Of a stretch of 64,000 nucleotides of DNA, positions 8,166-15,969 are shown one piece after another (position 1 is the first letter of the stretch; the number at the start of each line of letters is the position of its first letter). The translations under genes were made by a program, and so were the position numbers. The notes under the pieces were generated by a model. It was not told where the DNA came from. It did no database searches and was given only the letters and a program-made list of their open reading frames with translations. This DNA is from an uncultured Chloroflexus sp. (GTDB lineage: Bacteria; Chloroflexota; Chloroflexia; Chloroflexales; Chloroflexaceae). The DNA is taken from positions 1 to 64,000 of the forward strand of contig NZ_CAKZNK010000096.1 of the NCBI RefSeq assembly GCF_937129525.1, in the 5' to 3' direction.

Positions 8166-8813
8166 ATGAGCAACGAAACCACCACCCGCCCCCAAAAGCG
8201 TTACGCGCGCATTGCCCCCCTCTACAAGGCAATGATCTGGACATCGTTCATCATGAATGCCGTGCTGCTGGTTGTGTTAGGAATTGTGATCGGTATTCTG
8301 GTTATGAACCAGCGTCAGGTGTCCCAGCTTGCTGAAAGCCTGCCGGTCTTTGCCGCCAACAATCTGGCTGAGCTGCAAGATGTGGTTGATCACCTCGAAT
8401 CGGCTACGATTGTCTACACCGTACCGCTGAGCACACGCCTGCCAATTGAACTGGATGTTCCGATCAATGGCGCCACGATTATGACTGAACGAAACGTGGT
8501 GAAGCTCACCGAACCGGTGTCGTTGCAAGCGCCCGCGCAGATCGCGTTTCCCGGCGGTGGTGGGAATCTCAATGCCAGTGTCGCTATTGTCTTGCCTGCT
8601 GGCCTTGAATTACCGGTCGATCTGAACATGAACGTAAAACTGGTCACTTCGATTCCGGTAGAGCTTGACGTGCCGGTCAATATCCCTCTGGCCGAAACCG
8701 AGTTAGGGCCACAATTTACCCGCCTCGGCGCGATTGTAGACCGGCTGGTTGCGCCAGTTGCGCCGCTGTTGCCAATGCCAGCGACGCCGCCGGATAGCAG
8801 CCAGCCGCAATAA
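8166..8813 (+). CDS. Single-span membrane protein of unknown function
   Basis: 215 residues with a basic N-terminus, one transmembrane helix at about residues 22-46 (FIMNAVLLVVLGIVIGILVM), and an extracytoplasmic domain of beta-strand character rich in Val, Pro, Thr and repeated 'P[IV]ELDVP' motifs (LPIELDVPINGA, IPVELDVPVNIP). The tail is Pro/Ser-rich. The repeated strand motif suggests a beta-sandwich or water-stress-like fold, but no family was recognised. A good Shine-Dalgarno sequence supports the start. Probably monocistronic, since the next gene is convergent. Confidence 0.75.
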   Translation: MSNETTTRPQKRYARIAPLYKAMIWTSFIMNAVLLVVLGIVIGILVMNQRQVSQLAESLPVFAANNLAELQDVVDHLESATIVYTVPLSTRLPIELDVPINGATIMTERNVVKLTEPVSLQAPAQIAFPGGGGNLNASVAIVLPAGLELPVDLNMNVKLVTSIPVELDVPVNIPLAETELGPQFTRLGAIVDRLVAPVAPLLPMPATPPDSSQPQ

Positions 8814-8867
8814 CCTCAATTGCTTCTACCGTTGGTAAGCGACTGCTGTGTCTTAAGGGTTTTATCT

Positions 8868-9267
8868 TGAATGCGCCCGCGAGTGACCTGAGTAAAACCG
8901 GTTACTCGCAGCTTGTTGCTGGCAGATTGCGCAGAGGTGGTAGCGCTGAATGCGCTGTTTACCTGCCCTCGGAGTCGAGTTGATCGGGGCTGAAACCGTA
9001 GGGTAAGCGTTCCGCTGGGGTGGTGAAGCGGCGTTCACTGCTATCGGCGTTGAGCAGAATGATCTGCTGAATGCGACCGCGAGTGACCTGAGTAAAACCG
9101 GTCACTCGCAGCTTGTTGCTGACAGATTGCGCAGAGGTGGTAGGGCTGAACGCCCTGCTCACCTTCCCTGTGCCTCAAGTTGATCGGGGCCGAAACCGTA
9201 GGGTAAGAGTTCTGCCGGAGTGGTGAAGCGGCGTTCACTGCCATCAGCGTTAAGCAGAATGATCTGC
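8868..9267. repeat. 200-bp tandem direct duplication covering the 3' end of cdd
   Basis: Two copies, 8868-9067 and 9068-9267, are in direct tandem with an exact 200-base offset and no gaps; by eye about 22 positions differ (about 89% identity). The cdd-proximal copy holds the last 35 codons of cdd plus about 90 bases of downstream DNA. The distal copy is a decaying remnant, out of frame with cdd because 200 is not a multiple of three. Two hairpins are kept in both copies: GCGAGTGACC/GGTCACTCGC (9079-9109 and 200 bases lower) and a 5-bp stem just after the stop (9142-9156 and 8942-8956). Confidence 0.9.
8959..9067 (-). pseudogene. Remnant of the C-terminus of cytidine deaminase
   Basis: Minus-strand translation gives QIILLNADSSERRFTTPAER followed by LPYGFSPDQLDSEGR and a stop, a degraded copy of the cdd C-terminus (QIILLNADGSERRFTTPAEL then LPYGFGPDQLEAQGR). 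It has no start codon of its own and none of the catalytic motifs, so it should not encode an enzyme. It arose from the tandem duplication that surrounds it. Confidence 0.85.
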
Positions 9268-9575
9268 GCGCGCGGCGCCAGTTCAAAAATGACTTGCCGA
9301 CATGCGCCGCATGGACTGGCTACAGTCGGAGTTGGCGTCACAATGGCCAGAGCCGTCACCGGGCCGGCGGCAGCCATATGAGCGCAGAAGAGCGCCACTC
9401 GCTCGGCGCAAATTGTCAATGGATACGAGGCATTTTCGATGTTGGCGCCGCTAAAGATGTGGCCATCGGCAACCATGGCTGCTGCGCCGACTGCAAAGCG
9501 TGAGTAGGGCGCATATGCGCGCCGTTGGGCTGCCAGCGCGGCATTGATAAGCTGGTCAAGAGCTACTGGATCCAT
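9159..9575 (-). CDS. cdd: Cytidine deaminase
   Basis: 138 residues, the usual length of the homotetrameric class. The zinc-site motifs are complete: CAE (in TICAERVALF) with the catalytic glutamate and first zinc cysteine, and PCGACRQ with the other two cysteines. The FSGANIENASYP substrate-binding segment is present. It converts cytidine and deoxycytidine to uridine and deoxyuridine in pyrimidine salvage. The start overlaps the end of the upstream CNNM/CorC gene by 20 bases, so the two are translationally linked. Its 3' end is tandemly duplicated just downstream. Confidence 0.95.
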   Translation of the reverse strand: MDPVALDQLINAALAAQRRAYAPYSRFAVGAAAMVADGHIFSGANIENASYPLTICAERVALFCAHMAAAGPVTALAIVTPTPTVASPCGACRQVIFELAPRAQIILLNADGSERRFTTPAELLPYGFGPDQLEAQGR

Positions 9576-10908
9576 GCGCTTCCTGGGTGATCGGCAACAC
9601 AGGTCTTGCAGTTTCCGCCGGTTGCGCCGCTTCCGCTTCCTCCGGTGGCTGGCGAACGATGCGCAGCCGTTCGGCGCGAATACCTTTCAATGATAGCACA
9701 GTAATCGTTACGTCACCACAGGTCACTTCATCACCGACGCGCGGAATGCGACCCAACTGCTCGTAGACCAGGCCGCCAATGCGGTCGGCGGTGGTTTCCG
9801 GAAATTCCATTTCAAGCAGCTCGGCCACATCGTCAATAGGAACGCGGGCATCAACGATCAACTCTCCTGGCCCGACCTCGACGATTGCCGGCTCTTCGGT
9901 GTCGTACTCATCACGGATTTCGCCAACGATCTGCTCGATCAGGTCTTCAAGCGTGACGATTCCCGCTGTGCCGCCATACTCATCGACGACAATTGCCATA
10001 TGAACGCGGCGCCGTTGCAAATCTTCTAGCAGCGCCGATACCTTCATCGTCACCGGCACAAAATAGGCCGGGCGCAACAGAACGCGGAGCGGCGTATCGC
10101 GTCGTCCGTCGCGTAAGACCGGGATCAGATCTTTGACATACAGAATGCCGATCACGTTATCGATCGTCTCTTCGTAGACCGGAATACGTGAGTGACCGCG
10201 GGTGATGGCCAGATCAAGCGCGCGATCGAGTGAGCTGTTCACTTCGAGCGCAGCCACGTCTACCCGCGGGATCATAATCTCGCGCACCAGTGTATCGCCA
10301 AAATCCATCACCCCCTCGATCATCTCCCGCTCTTCGTGCTCAATCCAGCCGGCTTCTTCACCGGCGCTCATCATCAGGCGCAATTCTTCTTCGGTGACGA
10401 GCGGCGCAGGGGGAGCTGGCTTTCCACTCAGCAGCGTGAAGATCGGGCGAGTGATCGCATTGATAATTGCCATCAAAGGCCACAGGATTGTCGCCACAAT
10501 CACGAGCGGGCGCGCGAGTATGAGTACTGTGGCTTCTGGGTTGCGGTAGGCCAGCGCCTTGGCGATCACTTCACTCAACAGCAGGATTGCGAATAACAGT
10601 GTTGCGAGGCCGATAAACAGTGCATTGAAGCCATGCGGCGCAGTAAGCTGAATTGTCAGTGCCGTGACTGTAATGGTAAGCGTGGCATTCAAAAAGATGA
10701 TGGCTGACTTGATCCGGTACGGCTCGTCGAAAAAGTGCGCAGTGAAACGGCGCGTGCCAAGGCCAGCCGAGCCGAGCAGGGCGCTCAGACGCGGACGGCT
10801 GATGGTCATCAAGACCGTATCGGCAGCCGAGGTAATACCGAGAAAGAAGAGGCAGAGGCCAATGCCGATCACTAGCGAACTAGGGCCGGGGTCTTCCAAG
10901 CGAATCAT
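9556..10908 (-). CDS. CNNM/CorC-type transporter-associated protein (DUF21 + CBS pair + CorC_HlyC)
   Basis: 450 residues. The N-terminal 170 residues are hydrophobic (DUF21/CNNM membrane domain, spans at about 10-32, 65-95 and 100-150). Two CBS repeats follow (about 205-330, with PRVDVAALEVNSSLDRALDL, VIGILYVKDLIPVL and VDEYGGTAGIVTLEDLIEQI). The last 90 residues form a CorC_HlyC domain. Family members take part in Mg2+ or other cation efflux at the membrane; the exact ion is not known here. The AGGAGG sits directly against the ATG at 10908, so a TTG three codons further in (about 10899) is an equally plausible start. Overlaps cdd downstream. Confidence 0.88.
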   Translation of the reverse strand: MIRLEDPGPSSLVIGIGLCLFFLGITSAADTVLMTISRPRLSALLGSAGLGTRRFTAHFFDEPYRIKSAIIFLNATLTITVTALTIQLTAPHGFNALFIGLATLLFAILLLSEVIAKALAYRNPEATVLILARPLVIVATILWPLMAIINAITRPIFTLLSGKPAPPAPLVTEEELRLMMSAGEEAGWIEHEEREMIEGVMDFGDTLVREIMIPRVDVAALEVNSSLDRALDLAITRGHSRIPVYEETIDNVIGILYVKDLIPVLRDGRRDTPLRVLLRPAYFVPVTMKVSALLEDLQRRRVHMAIVVDEYGGTAGIVTLEDLIEQIVGEIRDEYDTEEPAIVEVGPGELIVDARVPIDDVAELLEMEFPETTADRIGGLVYEQLGRIPRVGDEVTCGDVTITVLSLKGIRAERLRIVRQPPEEAEAAQPAETARPVLPITQEAHGSSSS

Positions 10909-10949
10909 CCTCCTTTCCGTGGGAAAGCGCAGCGCGTCGGGTCTGGAAT

Positions 10950-10975
10950 GCGCCCGAAGAGAATCGATCGGGCGC
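10950..10975. other. Hairpin between prs and the CNNM/CorC gene
   Basis: GCGCCCGA (10950-10957) pairs with TCGGGCGC (10968-10975) around a 10-base loop. There is no clear T-run on either side, so it may be a weak terminator or a processing site after prs rather than a canonical terminator. Confidence 0.4.
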
Positions 10976-10989
10976 GCGATCCCGCTTTG

Positions 10990-11928
10990 TCACGAAAAGA
11001 GTGCGCTGAGCGAAAGATCTTTGTGGATGCGCATAATTGCTTCGGCAAACAGTGGCGCGACGCTGATCGCGCGCACACGAGCGGCTGCAGCATCAGGCGG
11101 CTGGGGAATCGTATTGGTCACAATTGTTTCGACCAGATCTGAGTTGGCGATCAGTTGCAAGGCATTATCGGCAAAGATTCCGTGGGTTGCGCAGGCATAC
11201 ACTGCTCGCGCGCCGCGGGCCAGCAACGTCTGCGCCGCTTCGATCAGCGTGCCGCCGGTTGAGATCATATCATCAACGATGATCGCTGTCTTCCCTTCAA
11301 CTTCGCCAACCATCTCAATCACTTCGGCAGTATCGGGTTCAAGCCGCTGTTTGGCGATGATAGCCAGACCGGCGCCGATCCGCTCACGGAAACGGTTGGC
11401 TCGCCCAACGCCACCGGCATCCGGCGAAACCACTACCGGATTGGGCAGGTTGAGTTCACGAATATAGTCGGCCAGCAATGGCGATGCTTGCAGGTGATCA
11501 ACCGGAATGTCGAAAAAGCCTTCAATTGCCGGGGCATGCAGATCCATCGTCAGCACGCGGTCAGCGCCGGCGGTGCGGATAAGATTCGCCACCAGCTTGG
11601 CGGTAATCGGTTCGCGCCCTGAGGTCTTTTTCTCTTGCTTGGCATAGCCGTAATAGGGAATGACTGCCGTGACCCGGGCCGCCGAAGCTCGCCGGAAGGC
11701 GTCAATCATGATCAGCAATTCCATCAGATGGTGATCTACCGGCGTGCAGGTTGGCTGAATGACAAATACATCACAGCCGCGCACATTGTCGTGGATCTTG
11801 ACCCGCGTTTCGCCGTTTTTGAAGGTGCCGACTAGCGCCCGCCCCAAATTGATGCGCAGGTTGCGGGCAATCTCTTGCGCTAACGCCGGGTTGGCGTTGC
11901 CGGTGAAGATAAGCAGGCGACCGTCCAT
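10990..11928 (-). CDS. prs: Ribose-phosphate pyrophosphokinase (PRPP synthetase)
   Basis: 312 residues, full length. The catalytic flexible loop region (GYAKQEKKTSGREPITAKLV), the Mg-binding DLHAPAIEGFFDIPVDHL motif, the pyrophosphate-binding VVSPDAGGVGRA and the PRPP-binding VIIVDDM-type loop (TAIIVDDMISTGGTL) are all present. It makes PRPP from ribose 5-phosphate and ATP for nucleotide, His and Trp synthesis. It is transcribed on the minus strand ahead of the CNNM/CorC-cdd pair and downstream of tRNA-Gln. Confidence 0.97.
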   Translation of the reverse strand: MDGRLLIFTGNANPALAQEIARNLRINLGRALVGTFKNGETRVKIHDNVRGCDVFVIQPTCTPVDHHLMELLIMIDAFRRASAARVTAVIPYYGYAKQEKKTSGREPITAKLVANLIRTAGADRVLTMDLHAPAIEGFFDIPVDHLQASPLLADYIRELNLPNPVVVSPDAGGVGRANRFRERIGAGLAIIAKQRLEPDTAEVIEMVGEVEGKTAIIVDDMISTGGTLIEAAQTLLARGARAVYACATHGIFADNALQLIANSDLVETIVTNTIPQPPDAAAARVRAISVAPLFAEAIMRIHKDLSLSALFS

Positions 11929-11947
11929 GTCTCAATCATTCTTTCCT

Positions 11948-11981
11948 GAATAGAAACGCGCAGCGAGCATGCTCACTGCGC
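11948..11981 (-). terminator. Terminator-like hairpin between tRNA-Gln and prs
   Basis: Minus strand GCGCAGTGAGC-AT-GCTCGCTGCGC (one G-U pair) followed by GTTTCTATTC. It lies about 100 bases after the tRNA-Gln gene and 20-50 bases before the prs start, so it may end the tRNA transcript. Confidence 0.5.
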
Positions 11982-12078
11982 ACCTGTCAATTGGTCGAGC
12001 CAATTACTCTGACCGCCATGGCTGAAAATAGATTATACGGGTTCAGTCGTTTCATTGCCTGTGGCACAGTGCTGAATG

Positions 12079-12152
12079 TGGCTGCCGGGCTAGGACTCGA
12101 ACCTAGACTAACGGATCCAAAGTCCGCTGTGCTACCATTACACCACCCGGCA
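12079..12152 (-). tRNA. tRNA-Gln (anticodon TTG)
   Basis: A 74-base minus-strand tRNA with a genome-encoded CCA. The acceptor stem TGCCGGG pairs with CCCGGCA, the D-arm contains GTGTAATGGTAGCAC, the anticodon stem GCGGA/TCCGT (allowing a G-U) encloses CTTTGGA with anticodon TTG, and the T-arm reads CTAGGTTCGAGTCCTAG. It reads CAA and CAG glutamine codons. A perfect TGGTATAAT promoter lies about 12 bases upstream. Because gatA is present in the window, charging by glutamylation and transamidation is possible, but gatB/gatC and a GlnRS gene were not seen. Confidence 0.95.
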
Positions 12153-12163
12153 TCACGTTGGGT

Positions 12164-12172
12164 ATTATACCA
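12164..12172 (-). promoter_or_regulatory. Extended -10 promoter of tRNA-Gln
   Basis: Minus strand TGGTATAAT, identical to the consensus extended -10. The expected start near 12157 leaves a leader of about five bases before the mature tRNA. Confidence 0.75.
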
Positions 12173-12259
12173 TAAGCCTGAACGCGCATTGTCAACAACT
12201 GCTACCGATCGCCTGTGCTACACTAGAGGTCGGTACTGATTTACCCGAGGAGTTTCCGT

Positions 12260-13939
12260 ATGACCGATACACAGAAGGTGATCTTTTCGATGTACCGGGT
12301 AGGCAAAGTGGTGCCGCCCAACCGTGAAATTCTCAAAGATATTAGCCTGTCGTTCTTCTATGGCGCCAAGATTGGCGTGATCGGCGCGAATGGATCGGGC
12401 AAGAGTTCACTGCTGCGGATCATGGCCGGTCTCGATCAGGATTACACTGGCGAGATTACGCGCTCACCCGGTTACACCATCGGGTTGCTCGAACAGGAGC
12501 CACATCTCGACGATGCCAAGACGGTGCGTGAAGTGGTCGAAGAGGGCATGGCCGAGATTGTTGCTCTGCTCCGTCGCTACGACGAGATTACCGAGCAGTT
12601 TAATCACCCCGATGCCGATTACGATGCGCTGATCGCCGAGCAGGCTGAATTGCAAGACAAGATCGATCACGTTGATGGCTGGAATCTTGATAGCCGGCTG
12701 GAGCTGGCAATGGATGCGTTGCGTTGCCCGCCGGGTGATACGCCGGTAGCAGTTCTATCAGGCGGTGAGCGCCGTCGGGTTGCGTTGTGCCGGTTACTCT
12801 TGCAACAGCCCGATATTCTGTTGCTCGATGAACCAACCAACCACCTCGATGCCGAGTCGGTCGCCTGGCTCGAACGCCATCTGCAAGAGTACAAAGGCAC
12901 CGTGATCGCCGTCACCCACGACCGCCATTTCCTCAACAATGTCGCCGGCTGGATCCTCGAACTCGAACGCGGGCATGGCATTCCCTGGCGCGGGAACTAT
13001 TCGAGCTGGCTTGAACAGAAACGGCAGAAGCTGGCCGAAACCGAAAAAGCCGAGTCGCAGCGTCAGAAGGCGCTTCAGCGTGAGCTGGAATGGATCAATA
13101 TGGCGCCGAAGGGTCGCCATGCGAAATCGAAGGCCAGAATTGCCGCTTATGAACGTCTGCTGAATGAGAGTCAGGATCAGCGCGACCGTGAGCTTGAGAT
13201 CTACATCCCACCCGGCCCTCGCCTCGGCGATCTGGTCATTCGGGCAACCAGCGTTACCAAAGCATACGGTGACAGGCTCCTCTACGAAAATCTCAGCTTT
13301 GAGGTGCCGCCGGGCGCAATCGTTGGCATTGTTGGCCCCAACGGAGCCGGCAAGACGACTCTCTTCCGCATGATCGTCGGCCAGGAACAGCCCGATGGTG
13401 GCACGCTGGAAATTGGCGCTTCGGTGAAGCTCGGCTACGTCGATCAGAGCCGCGACGTGCTCGATCCGCGGCAAACGGTCTGGGAAGCTATTACCGAAGG
13501 AAACGACCAGATCGTGCTTGGTGGACGACAGGTCAATTCACGCGCCTACTGTGCCCGCTTCAATTTCAGCGGTAGCGATCAGCAGAAACTGGTTGGCAGT
13601 CTCTCCGGTGGTGAGCGCAACCGGGTGCATCTGGCCCGTATCCTCAAATCGGGGGCGAATGTGCTATTGCTCGACGAGCCAACCAACGATCTCGATGTGC
13701 ATACGCTGCGCGCGCTTGAAGAGGGTCTGGAGAATTTTGCCGGCTGCGCGTTGATCATTTCGCACGACCGCTGGTTCCTCGATCGTGTCGCCACGCACAT
13801 CCTCGCCTTTGAAGGTAACAGCCAGGTGGTCTGGTTCCCCGGTACCTATTCAGAATACGCTGCCGATTATCGACAGCGCAAGGGTGCTGAGGCCGATCAT
13901 CCGCATCGGATCGTTTACCGTAAATTAACGCGCCAGTGA
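12260..13939 (+). CDS. ettA: ABC-F protein, energy-dependent translational throttle EttA
   Basis: 559 residues, close to the 555 of Escherichia coli EttA. Two ABC domains in tandem and no membrane span: domain 1 has GANGSGKSSL, LSGGERRRVAL and LLLDEPTNHLD; domain 2 has GPNGAGKTTL, LSGGERNRVHL and LLLDEPTNDLD. The linker (about 250-320) is highly charged, with the KAESQRQKAL and KGRHAKSKARIAAYE motifs that contact tRNA and rRNA. The arm insertion of domain 1 at about 95-140 is present. EttA binds the ribosomal E site and gates the first elongation step according to ATP/ADP ratio. The start has a GAGGAG Shine-Dalgarno. Followed by two terminators. Confidence 0.93.
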   Translation: MTDTQKVIFSMYRVGKVVPPNREILKDISLSFFYGAKIGVIGANGSGKSSLLRIMAGLDQDYTGEITRSPGYTIGLLEQEPHLDDAKTVREVVEEGMAEIVALLRRYDEITEQFNHPDADYDALIAEQAELQDKIDHVDGWNLDSRLELAMDALRCPPGDTPVAVLSGGERRRVALCRLLLQQPDILLLDEPTNHLDAESVAWLERHLQEYKGTVIAVTHDRHFLNNVAGWILELERGHGIPWRGNYSSWLEQKRQKLAETEKAESQRQKALQRELEWINMAPKGRHAKSKARIAAYERLLNESQDQRDRELEIYIPPGPRLGDLVIRATSVTKAYGDRLLYENLSFEVPPGAIVGIVGPNGAGKTTLFRMIVGQEQPDGGTLEIGASVKLGYVDQSRDVLDPRQTVWEAITEGNDQIVLGGRQVNSRAYCARFNFSGSDQQKLVGSLSGGERNRVHLARILKSGANVLLLDEPTNDLDVHTLRALEEGLENFAGCALIISHDRWFLDRVATHILAFEGNSQVVWFPGTYSEYAADYRQRKGAEADHPHRIVYRKLTRQ

Positions 13940-13953
13940 CCGGTGTGACCCTG

Positions 13954-14003
13954 AGCTGCCTGATGGCGCGATGATCCGCGTAGTCAGGCAGCTTGTTGCT
14001 TTG
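13954..14003 (+). terminator. Rho-independent terminator 1 after ettA
   Basis: AGCTGCCTGA (13954-13963) pairs perfectly with TCAGGCAGCT (13984-13993), followed by TGTTGCTTTG. It starts 15 bases after the ettA stop. Confidence 0.75.
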
Positions 14004-14015
14004 TATGGAGAGCCG

Positions 14016-14058
14016 CCCGGTGGTGATTCACCGCATAGCCACCGGGTAGTTTTCTTGT
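14016..14058 (+). terminator. Rho-independent terminator 2 after ettA
   Basis: CCCGGTGG (14016-14023) pairs with CCACCGGG (14039-14046), followed by TAGTTTTCTTGTT. A second terminator in tandem with the one at 13954. The remaining DNA from 14060 to about 14355 carries no recognisable gene; TATAAT at 14221-14226 lacks a matching -35 box. Confidence 0.75.
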
Positions 14059-14360
14059 TATTGCCGGTAAATGCCTGTTTACTGTTCTTTTCTGCTAAAC
14101 CTGTTACCATATTGACCAACAAATTTTTTTACTTCCAGTAAGTGAGTATGTATGCGCTTCATCATTACCCTCTTGCTTGGCGCGCTACGCTATCAAGTGC
14201 GGGTAAGTGTTCGGTGAGGATATAATACAACCCGCCGGAAGCAGCTCTTCCAATGGGGCTACTTTGTCGTTGCAGTCAATGCTGAATGAACGTCAGGAGC
14301 AGGCTGGTTGTGGTAATAGCAGCGAGTCGCTCTGTGGCAGGTGATGCATTGGGCATTGTC

Positions 14361-14390
14361 TTGACGCCACTCTTGCAGTTCGGCTACAAT
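14361..14390 (+). promoter_or_regulatory. Sigma-70-type promoter of the class III aminotransferase
   Basis: TTGACG (14361-14366), an 18-base spacer, then TACAAT (14385-14390). The predicted start near 14397 gives a 41-base leader that includes AAAGGAG ahead of the ATG at 14438. Confidence 0.6.
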
Positions 14391-14437
14391 ATTCAGCCTG
14401 CAACTATATACAATGCCGATCTGCAAAGGAGCATCTT

Positions 14438-15781
14438 ATGACGGCCTATACCGATACAGCACGCTCGCCTGCCGACTACATGCCCGAACCGGTACCCGGC
14501 CCGCGCGCGCAGGCGCTGGTGGCCCGCGATCACGAAGTGATTGCGCCGCTTGGCCGCGTCTACCCCCTCGTGATCGATCATGCGCAGGGATGCGAAGTTT
14601 GGGACGTAGACGGAAACCGGTTTCTCGACATGAATGCAGGGATTGCCGTCCTTGCCGCCGGTCACTGTCATCCGCGTCTGGTCAAAGTTGCCCAGGAGCA
14701 GTTGCAGCGCTTCACCCATATGGCCGGCACTGACTTCTACAACGAGCCGATGGTGCGCGCCGCCGAGAAGATCGTCTCGCTGATGCCAGGTGGCCAGGGA
14801 TGGCAGGTCTTTTTCACCAATAGCGGCACTGAGGCAATTGAGGCCAGTATCAAACTGGCGCGCTATGTCACCGGTCGCCAGAATATTATCGCCTTTTACG
14901 GCGCGTTTCATGGGCGCAGTTATGGTAGCCTTTCGCTGACCGCATCGAAACCGCGACAGCGTCGTGGCTTCTTTCCGTTGCTGTCGGGGGTGAGCCATAC
15001 CTACTATCCCAATTGTTACCGCTGCCCAATCAATCTCCAGTTCCCGACATGCAATATTGCCTGTCTCGATCTGATCGAGCGCACTCTATTCAAGACAACC
15101 ACTCCACCTGAAGAGGTAGCGGCAATTGTGATCGAGCCAATCCAGGGTGAAGGTGGCTATGTGGTGCCGCCGCCAGGTGCGCTGTCGCGCCTCCGCTCGA
15201 TCTGTGATCGTTATGGCATATTACTGATCGTTGATGAAGTGCAGAGTGGCGTTGGCCGTACCGGCAAGATGTGGGCGTTCGAGCACGAAGGGGTTGTGCC
15301 CGACATTGTGGCATCGGCTAAGGGGTTGGGTGGCGGTCTGCCGCTCGGCGCGATGATTGCCCGCGCCGAACTGGCGCGCCAATGGCAGCCTGGTTCGCAC
15401 GGTAACACCTACGGCGGTAATGGCCTGACCTGCGCAGTGGCCTACGAACTGCTCTGTATGGTCGAAGAGGAACTGATGGTCAATGCGGCTACGGTGGGTG
15501 AGTATCTCCTCGACCGACTGCGCGCATTGCAGGCCCGCTTTCCCCAGATCGGAGCCGTTCGTGGTCGAGGGTTGATGATCGGGGTTGAATTTGTTGACGA
15601 GCAGGGTCAACCGGCTGGCGCTCTCGCCGATGCGGTCATGGAAGAGAGTTTCCGTAAAGGGTTACTTGTGCTCACCTGTGGCGCTTCTACCATCCGGTTT
15701 TGTCCGCCGTTGACCTTGACGAAGGCGCAGGCTGATGAAGCGGTCGAGCGCTTTGCGCTGGCAATTGAAGCGTGTCTGTAA
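14438..15781 (+). CDS. Class III pyridoxal-phosphate aminotransferase (acetylornithine/4-aminobutyrate type)
   Basis: 447 residues, the length of GABA/ornithine-type omega-aminotransferases. Visible landmarks are the VWDVDGNRFLDMNAGIAVL N-terminal motif, NSGTEAIEASIKLAR (phosphate binding), FYGAFHGRSYGSLSLT, the Asp of LLIVDEVQSGVGRTGKMW, and the PLP lysine in ASAKGLGGGLPLGAM. The CYRCPIN stretch with nearby cysteines resembles archaeal and thermophile GABA/ornithine aminotransferases. Substrate cannot be set from sequence alone; 4-aminobutyrate, ornithine or other omega-amino acids are candidates. It stands alone between its own promoter and a terminator. Confidence 0.88.
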   Translation: MTAYTDTARSPADYMPEPVPGPRAQALVARDHEVIAPLGRVYPLVIDHAQGCEVWDVDGNRFLDMNAGIAVLAAGHCHPRLVKVAQEQLQRFTHMAGTDFYNEPMVRAAEKIVSLMPGGQGWQVFFTNSGTEAIEASIKLARYVTGRQNIIAFYGAFHGRSYGSLSLTASKPRQRRGFFPLLSGVSHTYYPNCYRCPINLQFPTCNIACLDLIERTLFKTTTPPEEVAAIVIEPIQGEGGYVVPPPGALSRLRSICDRYGILLIVDEVQSGVGRTGKMWAFEHEGVVPDIVASAKGLGGGLPLGAMIARAELARQWQPGSHGNTYGGNGLTCAVAYELLCMVEEELMVNAATVGEYLLDRLRALQARFPQIGAVRGRGLMIGVEFVDEQGQPAGALADAVMEESFRKGLLVLTCGASTIRFCPPLTLTKAQADEAVERFALAIEACL

Positions 15782-15819
15782 TCAGGGCTTGCGTGAGCGG
15801 AATACTATGGATGTGACGA

Positions 15820-15866
15820 GTCGCAGCGTCAACCGATAATATCGGGATCGCTGCGACGTTGTTTTG
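15820..15866 (+). terminator. Terminator after the aminotransferase
   Basis: GTCGCAGCG (15820-15828) pairs with CGCTGCGAC (15849-15857), with an inner CCGAT/ATCGG stem, followed by GTTGTTTTGG. Confidence 0.8.
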
Positions 15867-15969
15867 GTGAAAGCTGCCCAACAGCACCGCCAGGTGTGGT
15901 AAGCTCATGATAATATATGAAGAGATCCATCGGCTGGTGGTTGGTGGAATGGGTTGATGGAATCAGCGC

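Noticed and set aside
9079-9109. Hairpin after cdd considered as an intrinsic terminator
   Set aside because: Perfect stem but no T-run on the minus strand; described instead as part of the duplicated unit.
10664-11467. 267-residue plus-strand open frame across the CNNM/CorC and prs genes
   Set aside because: Antisense to two clear genes, very rich in Arg and Ser; a codon-bias shadow.
14221-14226. TATAAT considered as the promoter of the class III aminotransferase
   Set aside because: No -35 box, and a better TTGACG-18-TACAAT promoter lies closer, at 14361-14390.
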